Assembly: GCF_011927835.1 (NCBI RefSeq)
Contig: NZ_JAATJH010000005.1
Coordinates: 124,001-188,000, forward strand
DNA length: 64,000 nucleotides
Direction: 5' to 3'
Source: Neolewinella antarctica
GTDB lineage: Bacteria; Bacteroidota; Bacteroidia; Chitinophagales; Saprospiraceae
Part shown: positions 1 to 7,776 of the stretch, piece by piece
Numbering within the stretch: the first letter of the stretch is position 1
Layout: each line of letters starts with the position of its first letter
Notes under the pieces: generated by a model
What the model saw: only the letters and a program-made list of their open reading frames with translations
Databases searched by the model: none
Told to the model about the DNA's origin: nothing
Translations under genes and position numbers: made by a program

Positions 1-42
1 CAAGCTTCGAGTTAGTCGAACCCGGGGGGCCAACGGCACAAA

Positions 43-63
43 ACCCTGCACCCGCGACCGCGC
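43..63 (+). repeat. GCACCYGCGACCGCG word, copy 1
   Basis: The stretch reads ACCCTGCACCCGCGACCGCG. It is the first of about a dozen copies of a roughly 20-bp word scattered through the window on both strands, mostly between genes. It lies just before a tiny candidate reading frame. Its function is unknown. Confidence 0.6.
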
Positions 64-77
64 AAGGACTAACTACG

Positions 78-158
78 ATGGATATTATGGGTAGGCTTAG
101 CGTGGCACTATTTGTTTTTGGCCTCATTGCTGTTTATGGTACGTTGTGTAAAGGTTGA
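78..158 (+). CDS. Possible 26-residue membrane peptide
   Basis: An ATG frame encodes MDIMGRLSVALF followed by VFGLIAVYGTLCKG, which has the hydrophobic profile of one transmembrane segment. It ends inside the left arm of the repeat that begins at 151. No homologue is recognised. A frame this short can occur by chance, so it is only a candidate small protein. Confidence 0.15.
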   Translation: MDIMGRLSVALFVFGLIAVYGTLCKG

Positions 159-266
159 GGGCATCCTGCCCGAACGTAACAGCGGCAGCGCTACCGCATG
201 ACCCCGATAGCTATCGGGGTCGGGCTACACCGACGAAGTCAGCAGCGCAGCTAACCCCTCAACCTT
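151..266. repeat. GGTTGAGGG inverted repeat, copy 1, with nested palindrome
   Basis: Perfect 11-bp arms AAGGTTGAGGG (151-161) and CCCTCAACCTT (256-266) enclose GCATCCTGCCCGAACG, the same inner sequence as the copy at 3448-3536. The centre differs: this copy carries the perfect 20-bp palindrome ACCCCGATAGCTATCGGGGT at 201-220. It looks like a small non-autonomous hairpin element. The right arm ends just before the rlmB -7 box. Confidence 0.7.
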
Positions 267-271
267 GGACT

Positions 272-279
272 TACCTTTG
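272..279 (+). promoter_or_regulatory. Bacteroidota -7 box of rlmB
   Basis: TACCTTTG matches the Bacteroidota primary sigma -7 consensus TAnnTTTG and ends only 7 bases before the rlmB ATG. No clear -33 TTTG is visible. If it is used, the mRNA would be almost leaderless. Confidence 0.45.
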
Positions 280-286
280 CCGCCGC

Positions 287-1033
287 ATGAAGAAAGAAAG
301 AGAAGACATCATCTACGGCCGCCACCCCGTCCTGGAAGCCCTGAACGCCGGCAGCCCGATCGATAAAGTGTTCCTCCAGCAAGGCACGCGCGGCGAATTC
401 GAGAAAGAACTCCGCAACCTCTGCAAGCTGATGGAGGTGCCCTTCACGATCATCCCCGGCGCGAAACTCGGGCGGATGACGCGCGGTAATCACCAGGGCG
501 TGATCGCGCAACTGGCGGCGGCGGCTTACCAGAAAACGGAGAATTTGATTCCGATGCTTTACGAGCAGGGCAAAACACCATTGCTGCTTTTACTGGACGG
601 CGTCACCGACGTACGTAACCTCGGCGCCATCGCCCGCTCGGCGGAAGTTTGTGGCGCGCACGGCATCATCATCCCCCAGAAAAACTCCGCCGGGTTGACG
701 CCGGATGCGGTGAAGAGTAGCGCCGGAGCCTTGCTGCGCATCCCCGTTTGCCGGGAAAAAAGCCTGGTGAATACAGTGGAATTGCTACAAAATAGCGGCA
801 TTAAAGTCATTGCTTCCGATCTCCAGGCGGAGGCGTATTTACACGAACTGACGCTGACCGAACCGTTGTGCGTCGTCATGGGCGCGGAAGGTGAGGGAAT
901 TTCTGAGGGTGTTGCTCGCAAGGCGGACGTGCGGTTTAGAATTCCACAAGCTGGGGAGTTGAATAGTTTTAACGTTAGCGTGGCGGCGGGGATTTTGCTT
1001 TATGAGACTATGCGTAAGAGAATGGGTGTTTAA
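287..1033 (+). CDS. rlmB: 23S rRNA (guanosine-2'-O-)-methyltransferase, RlmB/TrmH family
   Basis: A 248-residue SPOUT-class methyltransferase. The family transfers a methyl group from S-adenosylmethionine to the 2'-O of a guanosine (G2251 in E. coli 23S rRNA) in the cytoplasm. The N-terminal RNA-binding part starts MKKEREDIIYGRHPVLEAL. The C-terminal half has the three SPOUT knot motifs: NLGAIARSAEVCGA, VVMGAEGEGIS and RIPQAGELNSFNVSVAAG. The ATG at 287 is preferred because the longer frame from 155 would start inside the hairpin repeat and upstream of the TACCTTTG box. It appears monocistronic. TrmH-type tRNA methyltransferases are close relatives, but the YGRHPV start favours RlmB. Confidence 0.88.
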   Translation: MKKEREDIIYGRHPVLEALNAGSPIDKVFLQQGTRGEFEKELRNLCKLMEVPFTIIPGAKLGRMTRGNHQGVIAQLAAAAYQKTENLIPMLYEQGKTPLLLLLDGVTDVRNLGAIARSAEVCGAHGIIIPQKNSAGLTPDAVKSSAGALLRIPVCREKSLVNTVELLQNSGIKVIASDLQAEAYLHELTLTEPLCVVMGAEGEGISEGVARKADVRFRIPQAGELNSFNVSVAAGILLYETMRKRMGV

Positions 1034-1075
1034 TTGCATTTAAGTTTATTTCCAAGAGCACCGGGTTTAGGTTTC

Positions 1076-1182
1076 AACACAAAAGGCACATAAAAGAGTA
1101 GAAAAGCACAAAAGGAACCGCTCAGAATATTAGATATGCTTTTCTGTGCTTCCCTTTTTATTTTGTGCTTTTTGTGGTAAAA
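1076..1182. repeat. TTTGTGGT-family inverted repeat, copy 1
   Basis: Imperfect arms (CACAAAAGGCACATAAAAG on the left, TTTTGTGCTTTTTGTGG on the right) flank an AT-rich centre between rlmB and the patatin gene. Related sequence occurs at 59469-59532, and a half copy at about 39177-39207. It would form a long A/T-rich hairpin. Confidence 0.5.
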
Positions 1183-1210
1183 AAATCTTTGCCCCGAATA
1201 AGTTATCAGT

Positions 1211-3448
1211 ATGACCCAACAACCCAGGCTCCTTCCGCAATTACACCGCATCTACGTCAGCGCCCTCTGCCTATTGTTTTCATTAACAAGCATTGCGGCC
1301 CAGGAAGACTATAAAGTAGGCCTCGTACTCTCCGGCGGCGGCGCGCGGGGCTACGCCCACATTGGCGCATTACAGGTACTGGAGGAGGCTGGTGTGCGGA
1401 TTGATTACATTGGCGGCACGAGCATGGGCTCCATCGTTGGCGGATTGTACGCGGCGGGCTACAGCGCCGATACGCTCGAAGTAATGCTGCGCGAGACGGA
1501 CATTATGGCCGAATTGCAGGATGCCATCTCCCGGGAAAACCGGACGATTTACGAGAAGCTTTATAATGAACATTATTTACTCAACGTGAGCCTGAAGAAC
1601 TTTGCGCTCCAACTACCCGCCGCTCTTTCGGATGGGCAACGGATACGCGACCTATTTACCCACTGGACGGCCGGCGTGCACGGTATTCGGGATTTCAGCA
1701 AATTACCCATCCCCTTCCTCTGCATTGGCACCAACATCGAAACGGGGGAAGCAATCGTCATCGAAAACGGCCTCTTACCGGACGCCATGCGGGCGAGCGC
1801 GGCCCTACCTGGCGTCCTGAGCCCACACAAAATGAACGGGTACGTTATGACGGACGGGGGCGTGAGTAACAACTACCCCGCCGAAGAAATTAAAAATAAA
1901 GGGATGGATTTTGTTATCGGCCTGACCGTGGAACAAGACCCCTACGCGGCCGCTGACATTAATTCTTTAGATAAATTATTGTTACAAATTGCCTTTTTCC
2001 AGGCGACCAAACGCAATTTGGAGCAATACGAAATAACGGATATCGACATTAAACCCGATTTAGGAGAATACACTCAATTGAGCTTCGACGCGGTGGAGGA
2101 TTTGATCGAAGCCGGTCGCAAAGCGGCCACGGCACAATTAGACACTTTGAGAGCAATAGCGGCGTTGCAGCGCGAACGGCCGGCCAAGCAGGAGACGAGT
2201 ATACCAAAATCTCTCAACGCGCCGGTGGTGGAGATTTCGGGGAATAACGATTTGTCCCGGGGGCAGGTGCTGAGTTTTTTCGAAGGAAACCTCCCGGGAA
2301 AGCTTTCCTGGGTGGATTTTCGGAAGTACGTCGTCGCCCTGTTCGCTACCGGGCGGTACACGCACATCGACTATGATTTCGAGCCCATTGAAGGGTCGGA
2401 GGACGAGGTGAAACTTTCCATTCGGCTGGAGGAGTCGAACGACTTCGGGCAGCAACTCCGGCTGGGTTTGCATTACGACCAAGTGTACCGGGCGAATATT
2501 TTGTTCGGGTTGACGTTTGCTGACTTCCTGGTCAATAACTCGCTGGCTACGGTGGACCTCGTCGGCGGCAATCGTTTCCGCTACCGCGCGGATTACCGCG
2601 TGAATCGAATCAACGGAATGGCGTTCGGCCTGCGGAGTCAACTGCATTTTGCGGACGTTGCTTTCGACCTGGATGAGCCAATGACCACGGACGGGCTTGT
2701 TTTTGATCAACTCGACTTCCGTTTCTCTGATATTTCGGCCGAGTTGTACTGGGACATTCGACAGACGAGCAACTCCTTCACCGGCATCGCCGCCGAATTT
2801 AAATACTACGGGACGCTCTCCGACCAAGTTTCCAGCACGGGAGGCTCCCGTGAATTTCCGTTGATGCGCGACCTGTACTTCGTGCCGCGCGCGTACCTAC
2901 TCTACGACAAACTCGACAGCCAGAACTTCCCCATGCGCGGCTTTTCGATCGACGCCGAAGCGCGCCTGGCGCGTAACCTGACCGATCCGGATTTCCAGCG
3001 CAACGATTGGGCCGCTAATTTCGACCTGGAAACCAAGTTTCTCTTTCCCGTGTCCAGCAACTTTAGCGCCGGTTTTTACGGCACCGTCGGGTTTTTTGCG
3101 GATAAATCCTCCCTCCCCTTTCGCTACTACCTGGGTAGCAACAACGCCAACCTGATGAACAACTTCAAGGCCTTCCCGAGCCTGGAACTGGGCCGCGCAT
3201 CGGGTAACAACCTGTTGATGGGGCAGCTCTTCGGCCGCCTCAAACTGGGCAGCCACCACTTTACCGCCGCGGCGCACGTGGCTCGGTTGGGTTTTGACGA
3301 AGATCTACCTACTTCAGTGGACCGAGAATTACTGGCGGCGGCACGGGTCACTTACGGGTTTAGCTCGCCGTTGGGGCCGATTGAATTAACGTTTGCGCAG
3401 GGGAATGAGGGGGGTCAGCTTTACTTCAACCTTGGCTACTGGTTCTAA
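1211..3448 (+). CDS. Patatin-like phospholipase with outer-membrane barrel
   Basis: A 745-residue secreted protein. A signal peptide (about 1-30, ending SIAAQ) is followed by a patatin domain with the oxyanion loop GGGARG (42-47), the nucleophile elbow GTSMG (Ser71) and the DGG motif near residue 217 that supplies the aspartate of the Ser-Asp dyad. Residues about 330-400 look like a POTRA-type linker. The C-terminal 350 residues form a BamA/TamA-like surface-antigen barrel ending in YWF. This matches the PlpD/RssA-barrel class, predicted to hydrolyse phospholipids and lie in the outer membrane. The stop codon TAA overlaps the start of the next hairpin repeat. Substrate and topology are inferred from family knowledge. 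Confidence 0.88.
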   Translation: MTQQPRLLPQLHRIYVSALCLLFSLTSIAAQEDYKVGLVLSGGGARGYAHIGALQVLEEAGVRIDYIGGTSMGSIVGGLYAAGYSADTLEVMLRETDIMAELQDAISRENRTIYEKLYNEHYLLNVSLKNFALQLPAALSDGQRIRDLFTHWTAGVHGIRDFSKLPIPFLCIGTNIETGEAIVIENGLLPDAMRASAALPGVLSPHKMNGYVMTDGGVSNNYPAEEIKNKGMDFVIGLTVEQDPYAAADINSLDKLLLQIAFFQATKRNLEQYEITDIDIKPDLGEYTQLSFDAVEDLIEAGRKAATAQLDTLRAIAALQRERPAKQETSIPKSLNAPVVEISGNNDLSRGQVLSFFEGNLPGKLSWVDFRKYVVALFATGRYTHIDYDFEPIEGSEDEVKLSIRLEESNDFGQQLRLGLHYDQVYRANILFGLTFADFLVNNSLATVDLVGGNRFRYRADYRVNRINGMAFGLRSQLHFADVAFDLDEPMTTDGLVFDQLDFRFSDISAELYWDIRQTSNSFTGIAAEFKYYGTLSDQVSSTGGSREFPLMRDLYFVPRAYLLYDKLDSQNFPMRGFSIDAEARLARNLTDPDFQRNDWAANFDLETKFLFPVSSNFSAGFYGTVGFFADKSSLPFRYYLGSNNANLMNNFKAFPSLELGRASGNNLLMGQLFGRLKLGSHHFTAAAHVARLGFDEDLPTSVDRELLAAARVTYGFSSPLGPIELTFAQGNEGGQLYFNLGYWF

Positions 3449-3536
3449 AGGTTGAGGGCATCCTGCCCGAACGCAACGGCGGTAGCCTAAGTGATAAGCT
3501 ACCGCCGTTACTTTCGGGCTACAAGCCCTCAACCTT
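3448..3536. repeat. GGTTGAGGG inverted repeat, copy 2
   Basis: Perfect 11-bp outer arms (3448-3458 and 3526-3536) enclose an inner stem, AACGGCGGTAGC pairing with GCTACCGCCGTT around the loop ctaagtgataa. The 89-bp unit folds almost completely. It starts within the TAA of the patatin gene and lies 52 bp before the helicase start, so it could also act as a terminator or mRNA stabiliser. Confidence 0.75.
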
Positions 3537-3587
3537 TGGCGGAACATTCGCTCAAACCGTACCTTACCCTAACCCCAAGCCACCCGA

Positions 3588-6500
3588 ATGCGCCACCGCC
3601 TCTACGAAAACAACACCACCTTCCAGGCCGAAATGGCCCGCCTCAACCCCGGCCAGCGCGCCGCCGTGGAGCAGATCGACGGTCCGGTAATGGTACTGGC
3701 GGGGCCAGGGACGGGCAAGACGCACCTACTCGCCGCGCGGATCGGAAACATACTTTTGGAAACGGATACGGGTGCGCACAACATCCTTTGTCTGACCTTT
3801 ACCGAAGCCGGCGTGAAGGCCATGCGGGAGCGGTTGCTGGGCATGATCGGTCCGGAGGCGCACCGGGTCAACATCTCTACTTTTCACGGATTTTGCTCCA
3901 ACGTTATCCAGCAGAATTTGCAGTATTTCGGTCGGCCGGGGTTGGAGCCACTTTCGGAACTGGAGCAGATTCGGGTAATTCGTACGTTACTGGACGAGCT
4001 GCCGGCGGATAATCCGCTCAAGCGGGGGTACAACGAGCCGTATTTCCACGAACCCTATTTAAGTCACCTCTTCGGAGCCATCAAAAGTGAAAACTGGGAG
4101 TTGGACCAGATCGAGCAGGATATTGATAAATACTTACGGGAGTTACCAGCTAAGGAAGGGTTTTTCTACAAACGGAAATACAAACAATTCGCCGCCGGGG
4201 ATCCGAAGCCTGGTACAATCCAGGAGGAAACGTTGCGGATGGAGCGCCTCCGCGCCGGTGCCAGGTTATTTCCTTCGTACCAAGAGGAACTCCGCCGCAC
4301 CCGCCGGTACGATTACGGAGATATGATCGGGTGGGTCTTGCGGGCGTTCAACGAGCATCCTTCGTTACTACTGACGTATCAAGAGCGGTATCAGTATTTA
4401 TTAGTCGATGAATTTCAGGATACAAATGGTTCTCAGGATAATATCATTACGCTGCTCACTAAGCCGTGGGAGCGGCCGAATATATTCATCGTGGGGGATG
4501 ACGACCAAGCCATCTATGAATTTCAGGGTGCGCGGTTACGGTCGATGGTGGAGTTTTTTAGTCGCTACGATGAAGTTAAGGTGGTAACCTTGCGGGAGAA
4601 TTACCGGAGCCGGCAGGCGATCCTGGATGCGGCATCTACACTCATCCGGGGGAATGAATACAGGATCGGGAATGAATTACCGGAATTAGAAGTAAATAAA
4701 GAATTAAACGCGGCTACATTCACTAAAATTGAGGCCGACCCAATTTCCTCTGTTCCCCTTCCAGCTGATCCGGCATCCGTCCCGTATTCTGTCGGGACCC
4801 CTCTCAAAATACTACAGTACACCAATCAAACGCAAGAGTTAGCCGGATTACTCGAACAACTATTAAAATGGCAAGACGCCGGCGTGCCTTGGGAGGAAAT
4901 AGCCGTCATCTACGCCACCCACGCCCAGGGAAAACGCCTGCGCCACCTCCTCGAACGCAGTGGAATTCCCTACCGCAGCAAGCGCCGCCCGAACGTGCTC
5001 GATGGCCGGCCCGTTCGCCAGACCCGTGAATTGTTAGCATATCTCGACGCCGAGCACACTTCCCCCGGCGCGAGCGAGCATTTAATTTACCGGATACTAC
5101 ATTTTCGCTGCTTCGGTATTGCGGCAATTGATTTAGCGCGGATGAATCTGGCGCGGACGTCCCGACTAAGTACGGGAATAGCTGGCGCGTCGCGGGAGCA
5201 GAGCGAGCGGGGATACAGCCCGAGTTGGCGGATGTACCTACAAATGCCAAAAAACTGGCCCGCTGACCTGGACACAAGCGAAAAAGTAATGCACGTAGGT
5301 GCCTGGTTGGAAACAATGATCGGCCAAGTAGGAAGTCTTCCGTTACCGGAATTGGTAGAAACGGCCATGAATGATTCCGGCCTGCTGCCCGATACCGTAC
5401 GTGACCCAAACCGGGCTGAATTAGTACAACACTTAGCCACCTTCAGCGACTTCGTCATCGCCGAAGTGGCCCGCCGACCGAAATTACGTTTATTCGGATT
5501 GTTAGATACCCTCCAGCAAATGGACGATAACCGGCTTGAATTACCCATTCGTTCCCACCTCGATCAGGCTGAAGCTATTTTACTCGTCACGGCTCACAGC
5601 GCGAAGGGCTTGGAGTTCGATAAAGTCTGGATGCTCGATTGCGCGGAGAACAAATGGGGCACCGGCGGTGGCGGGCGTAAAAGCCAGTTCAAATTACCGG
5701 ATACGCTATCCTTTACCGGCCCCAAAAGCGAAGAAGAAGCCCGGCGGCGGCTATTCTTCGTCGCTATTACCCGAGCGAAGACGGAGGTAATTATGTCCGT
5801 CGCCGATATTGACGATAAGGGGCGGGCGCAGGAGCGGGCCGTCTTTTTGGATGAGTTAGTGGCGGGAACGGACCTGGAAATAGAGGCGGGTGGATTAGCC
5901 AGCGAGGAAATCGCTCGATTGGCGGAGGTTCAACTTCAACCGGTGGATAAAACTACCCTTCCCGGCCTGGAAGCAGCCGCGATTACGGAGTTATTAAAAG
6001 ATTTCCGACTGAGTGTTAGCGCGCTCTATGCGTATCTGGATTGCCCGACAAGGTTCTTCTACGAAAAGCTGTTGCGCGTACCGGATCGGGAGCGGGAAAA
6101 AACACTTTACGGGTCCGTTTTACACGAGGCGCTGGAAACTTACTTTAATCGGATGCTGTCGGATTCGGCCCGGATATTTCCAAGTAAGGAAGAATTACTT
6201 TTTAATTTTGAAGATAGTCTCGGCTTACGTCGAGGGTTATTCAAACCGGGCGCTTTCGCCGCCCGGCTGGAACAGGGGCGGAAGGAATTAAGTCAGTATT
6301 ACGATACCTACCGCTCTACCTGGACGGACGACTGCGAAATCGAATTAACCATTCGCAACGCTGAAGTGGATGGTATTCCCCTAACCGGAAAAATCGACCG
6401 GGTGGACATACTCTCGGACGCCTACGTGCGGGTAGTGGATTACAAGACGAGCGCTTCAGGATCGGGTAGCAAGGGTAAACTTCGCGCGCCAACTAAATCA

Positions 6501-6824
6501 AAGCCGGAGGGCGGGGATTACTGGCGGCAATTGGCTTTTTATAAATTACTTTATGATAATAGGCCCGGGCAGATTCGGCGGGTAAAATCTGGCGCGATCA
6601 GTTATTTACTGGTCAATCAGGCCGGGGAGCAGCCTTTTGCGGAGTTAGCCTTGCAGCCGAAGGATATGGATGCACTGCGGAAGATCCTGAAGGACGTCTG
6701 GGAGCGGATTCAGGAGCAGGATTTCGTGGGGTGCGGGGAGTGTGAGTGGTGCCGGTTCGTGGCGGAATTGCGGGTGGGGGTGCCGGTTGGGCTGGGGGAT
6801 TTTGGGTTGGATGATGTTAGTTGA
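3588..6824 (+). CDS. UvrD/PcrA-family helicase fused to an Fe-S PD-(D/E)XK nuclease
   Basis: A 1078-residue superfamily 1A helicase. Walker A is GPGTGKT (39-45), motif II LLVDEFQDTN, motif III GDDDQAIYEFQGA, and motifs V/VI are represented by VTAHSAKGLEFD and RRLFFVAITRAKTE. The last 260 residues form a PD-(D/E)XK nuclease domain: GSVLHEALE, then GKIDRVD and VVDYKTSASG. One cysteine in DCPTRFFY plus three in CGECEWC could ligate a 4Fe-4S cluster, as in AddB/AdnA and Cas4. This suggests double-strand break end processing or a related repair or defence role. No partner AddA/AddB-like gene adjoins it, so a single-chain enzyme is inferred. The start is the first ATG after the repeat. Confidence 0.85.
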   Translation: MRHRLYENNTTFQAEMARLNPGQRAAVEQIDGPVMVLAGPGTGKTHLLAARIGNILLETDTGAHNILCLTFTEAGVKAMRERLLGMIGPEAHRVNISTFHGFCSNVIQQNLQYFGRPGLEPLSELEQIRVIRTLLDELPADNPLKRGYNEPYFHEPYLSHLFGAIKSENWELDQIEQDIDKYLRELPAKEGFFYKRKYKQFAAGDPKPGTIQEETLRMERLRAGARLFPSYQEELRRTRRYDYGDMIGWVLRAFNEHPSLLLTYQERYQYLLVDEFQDTNGSQDNIITLLTKPWERPNIFIVGDDDQAIYEFQGARLRSMVEFFSRYDEVKVVTLRENYRSRQAILDAASTLIRGNEYRIGNELPELEVNKELNAATFTKIEADPISSVPLPADPASVPYSVGTPLKILQYTNQTQELAGLLEQLLKWQDAGVPWEEIAVIYATHAQGKRLRHLLERSGIPYRSKRRPNVLDGRPVRQTRELLAYLDAEHTSPGASEHLIYRILHFRCFGIAAIDLARMNLARTSRLSTGIAGASREQSERGYSPSWRMYLQMPKNWPADLDTSEKVMHVGAWLETMIGQVGSLPLPELVETAMNDSGLLPDTVRDPNRAELVQHLATFSDFVIAEVARRPKLRLFGLLDTLQQMDDNRLELPIRSHLDQAEAILLVTAHSAKGLEFDKVWMLDCAENKWGTGGGGRKSQFKLPDTLSFTGPKSEEEARRRLFFVAITRAKTEVIMSVADIDDKGRAQERAVFLDELVAGTDLEIEAGGLASEEIARLAEVQLQPVDKTTLPGLEAAAITELLKDFRLSVSALYAYLDCPTRFFYEKLLRVPDREREKTLYGSVLHEALETYFNRMLSDSARIFPSKEELLFNFEDSLGLRRGLFKPGAFAARLEQGRKELSQYYDTYRSTWTDDCEIELTIRNAEVDGIPLTGKIDRVDILSDAYVRVVDYKTSASGSGSKGKLRAPTKSKPEGGDYWRQLAFYKLLYDNRPGQIRRVKSGAISYLLVNQAGEQPFAELALQPKDMDALRKILKDVWERIQEQDFVGCGECEWCRFVAELRVGVPVGLGDFGLDDVS

Positions 6825-6833
6825 GCTAGAAGT

Positions 6834-6934
6834 CAGTTCTAGCTGCGCTGCTGCCAACGGCGGTCATCGGATGTATCTTTTGTAGATCGTTGCGCAGCAA
6901 TGATCTACAAAAGTTCATCAGATGTGTAACTGAC
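6834..6934 (+). repeat. REP hairpin 1 (forward), upstream of RAYT
   Basis: The conserved flank CAGTTCT is separated by a 23-bp insertion from TCATCGGATGTATC. A stem TTTTGTAGATCGTTGC pairs (one G-T wobble) with GCAATGATCTACAAAA around a short loop, followed by the conserved right flank GTTCATCAGATGTGTAAC and TGAC. The flanks contain the small palindromes CATCGGATG and CATCAGATG. Confidence 0.75.
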
Positions 6935-6945
6935 GTGCCGCCCGA

Positions 6946-7014
6946 ATTACACATCCGATGAACTTTTCAGCTGACCGCTTCGCAGCCAGCTGAAAAGATA
7001 CATCTGATGAGAAT
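6946..7014 (-). repeat. REP hairpin 2 (inverted), upstream of RAYT
   Basis: This is the same element in reverse orientation. Read on the minus strand it gives TCTCATCAGATGTATC, the stem TTTTCAGCTG pairing with CAGCTGAAAA, then GTTCATCGGATGTGTAAT. With hairpin 1 it forms the head-to-head pair typical of bacterial interspersed mosaic elements. The stem sequence is entirely different from that of hairpin 1. Confidence 0.75.
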
Positions 7015-7059
7015 CCGTTCTATATTTCTGCGTATCCAAAAGTTTTATACTTTAGAGTC

Positions 7060-7602
7060 ATGGACATCAGGAATTTATCACAGCGAGTCTTTCACGTATA
7101 CTACCGCGCTAATGATCGGCGCGAGATATTCATCGAGCACGACAACTATGTTGTTTTCCTCAGAAAAATGCATAAGAAATTAACCCCAGTGGCGCATTTG
7201 ATTGCTTACTGTATCATGCCAAACCATTTTCACTTACTGCTAATCCCAAAACACGAGTTAAGAGAAAATATAGTATTAAACGGTAAAGCAAATAACTTCA
7301 TGCCTACCGCAGAATTAAGCGAAGCCACCCGCACTTGGTTGATGGGCTTCACGAAATCATATAACAAGCATTTTAATCTTACCGGCTCCCGCTTTCAACC
7401 CCACGGAAAAGCCAAACACCATGACGGGAACCTCAAATTTGGCGTAGACTATCTCCACCAAAACCCAGTAAGAGCAAACTTAGTCAGCCACCCATCGGAG
7501 TGGGGATATTCCTCCTACAACGAATACTATTTTCAGGAAGACCCCGCCGATTGCTTTTGCGACCGCGATCTTGGCCGTCAGTTACTAGCTCTGTACCCCT
7601 GA
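7060..7602 (+). CDS. REP-associated tyrosine transposase (RAYT), Y1 family
   Basis: A 180-residue single-domain Y1 transposase of the IS200/IS605 HUH superfamily. The HUH metal-binding motif is in MPNHFHLLLIP (about residues 60-70). The nucleophilic tyrosine is in DYLHQNPVRANLV (about 129-141), the hallmark RAYT block. RAYTs nick single-stranded DNA at the foot of REP hairpins and are thought to disperse REP sequences without moving themselves. The gene is flanked by two hairpins upstream and one downstream that share conserved flanks, which strongly links it to this REP family. No internal stops are present and it appears intact. It is a single gene with no neighbour in its transcription unit. 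Confidence 0.9.
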   Translation: MDIRNLSQRVFHVYYRANDRREIFIEHDNYVVFLRKMHKKLTPVAHLIAYCIMPNHFHLLLIPKHELRENIVLNGKANNFMPTAELSEATRTWLMGFTKSYNKHFNLTGSRFQPHGKAKHHDGNLKFGVDYLHQNPVRANLVSHPSEWGYSSYNEYYFQEDPADCFCDRDLGRQLLALYP

Positions 7603-7663
7603 AATTAATTCTTATAAGTTACAGAATTAGGATAGTGAGATTTCAAAACTTTAGGTCACCTCC

Positions 7664-7745
7664 AAGTCAGTTCTCATCGGATGTATCTTTTGGTTTCCAA
7701 CGCGAAGCGTTGAAAGCCAAAAGTTCATCAGATGTGTAACTGACG
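7664..7745 (+). repeat. REP hairpin 3 (forward), downstream of RAYT
   Basis: The uninterrupted unit runs AAGTCAGTTC, TCATCGGATGTATC, a stem TTTTGGTTTCCAACGC pairing with GCGTTGAAAGCCAAAA around the loop GAA (two imperfect pairs), then GTTCATCAGATGTGTAAC and TGACG. The flanks match hairpin 1 but the stem differs. It lies about 30 bp before the next gene. Confidence 0.75.
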
Positions 7746-7776
7746 ATTCCCAGCCCAGCAAACCAAATTTAACCCT

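Noticed and set aside
155-286. N-terminal extension of RlmB
   Set aside because: It lies in a hairpin repeat and upstream of the -7 box; homologues start at the MKKEREDIIYG region.
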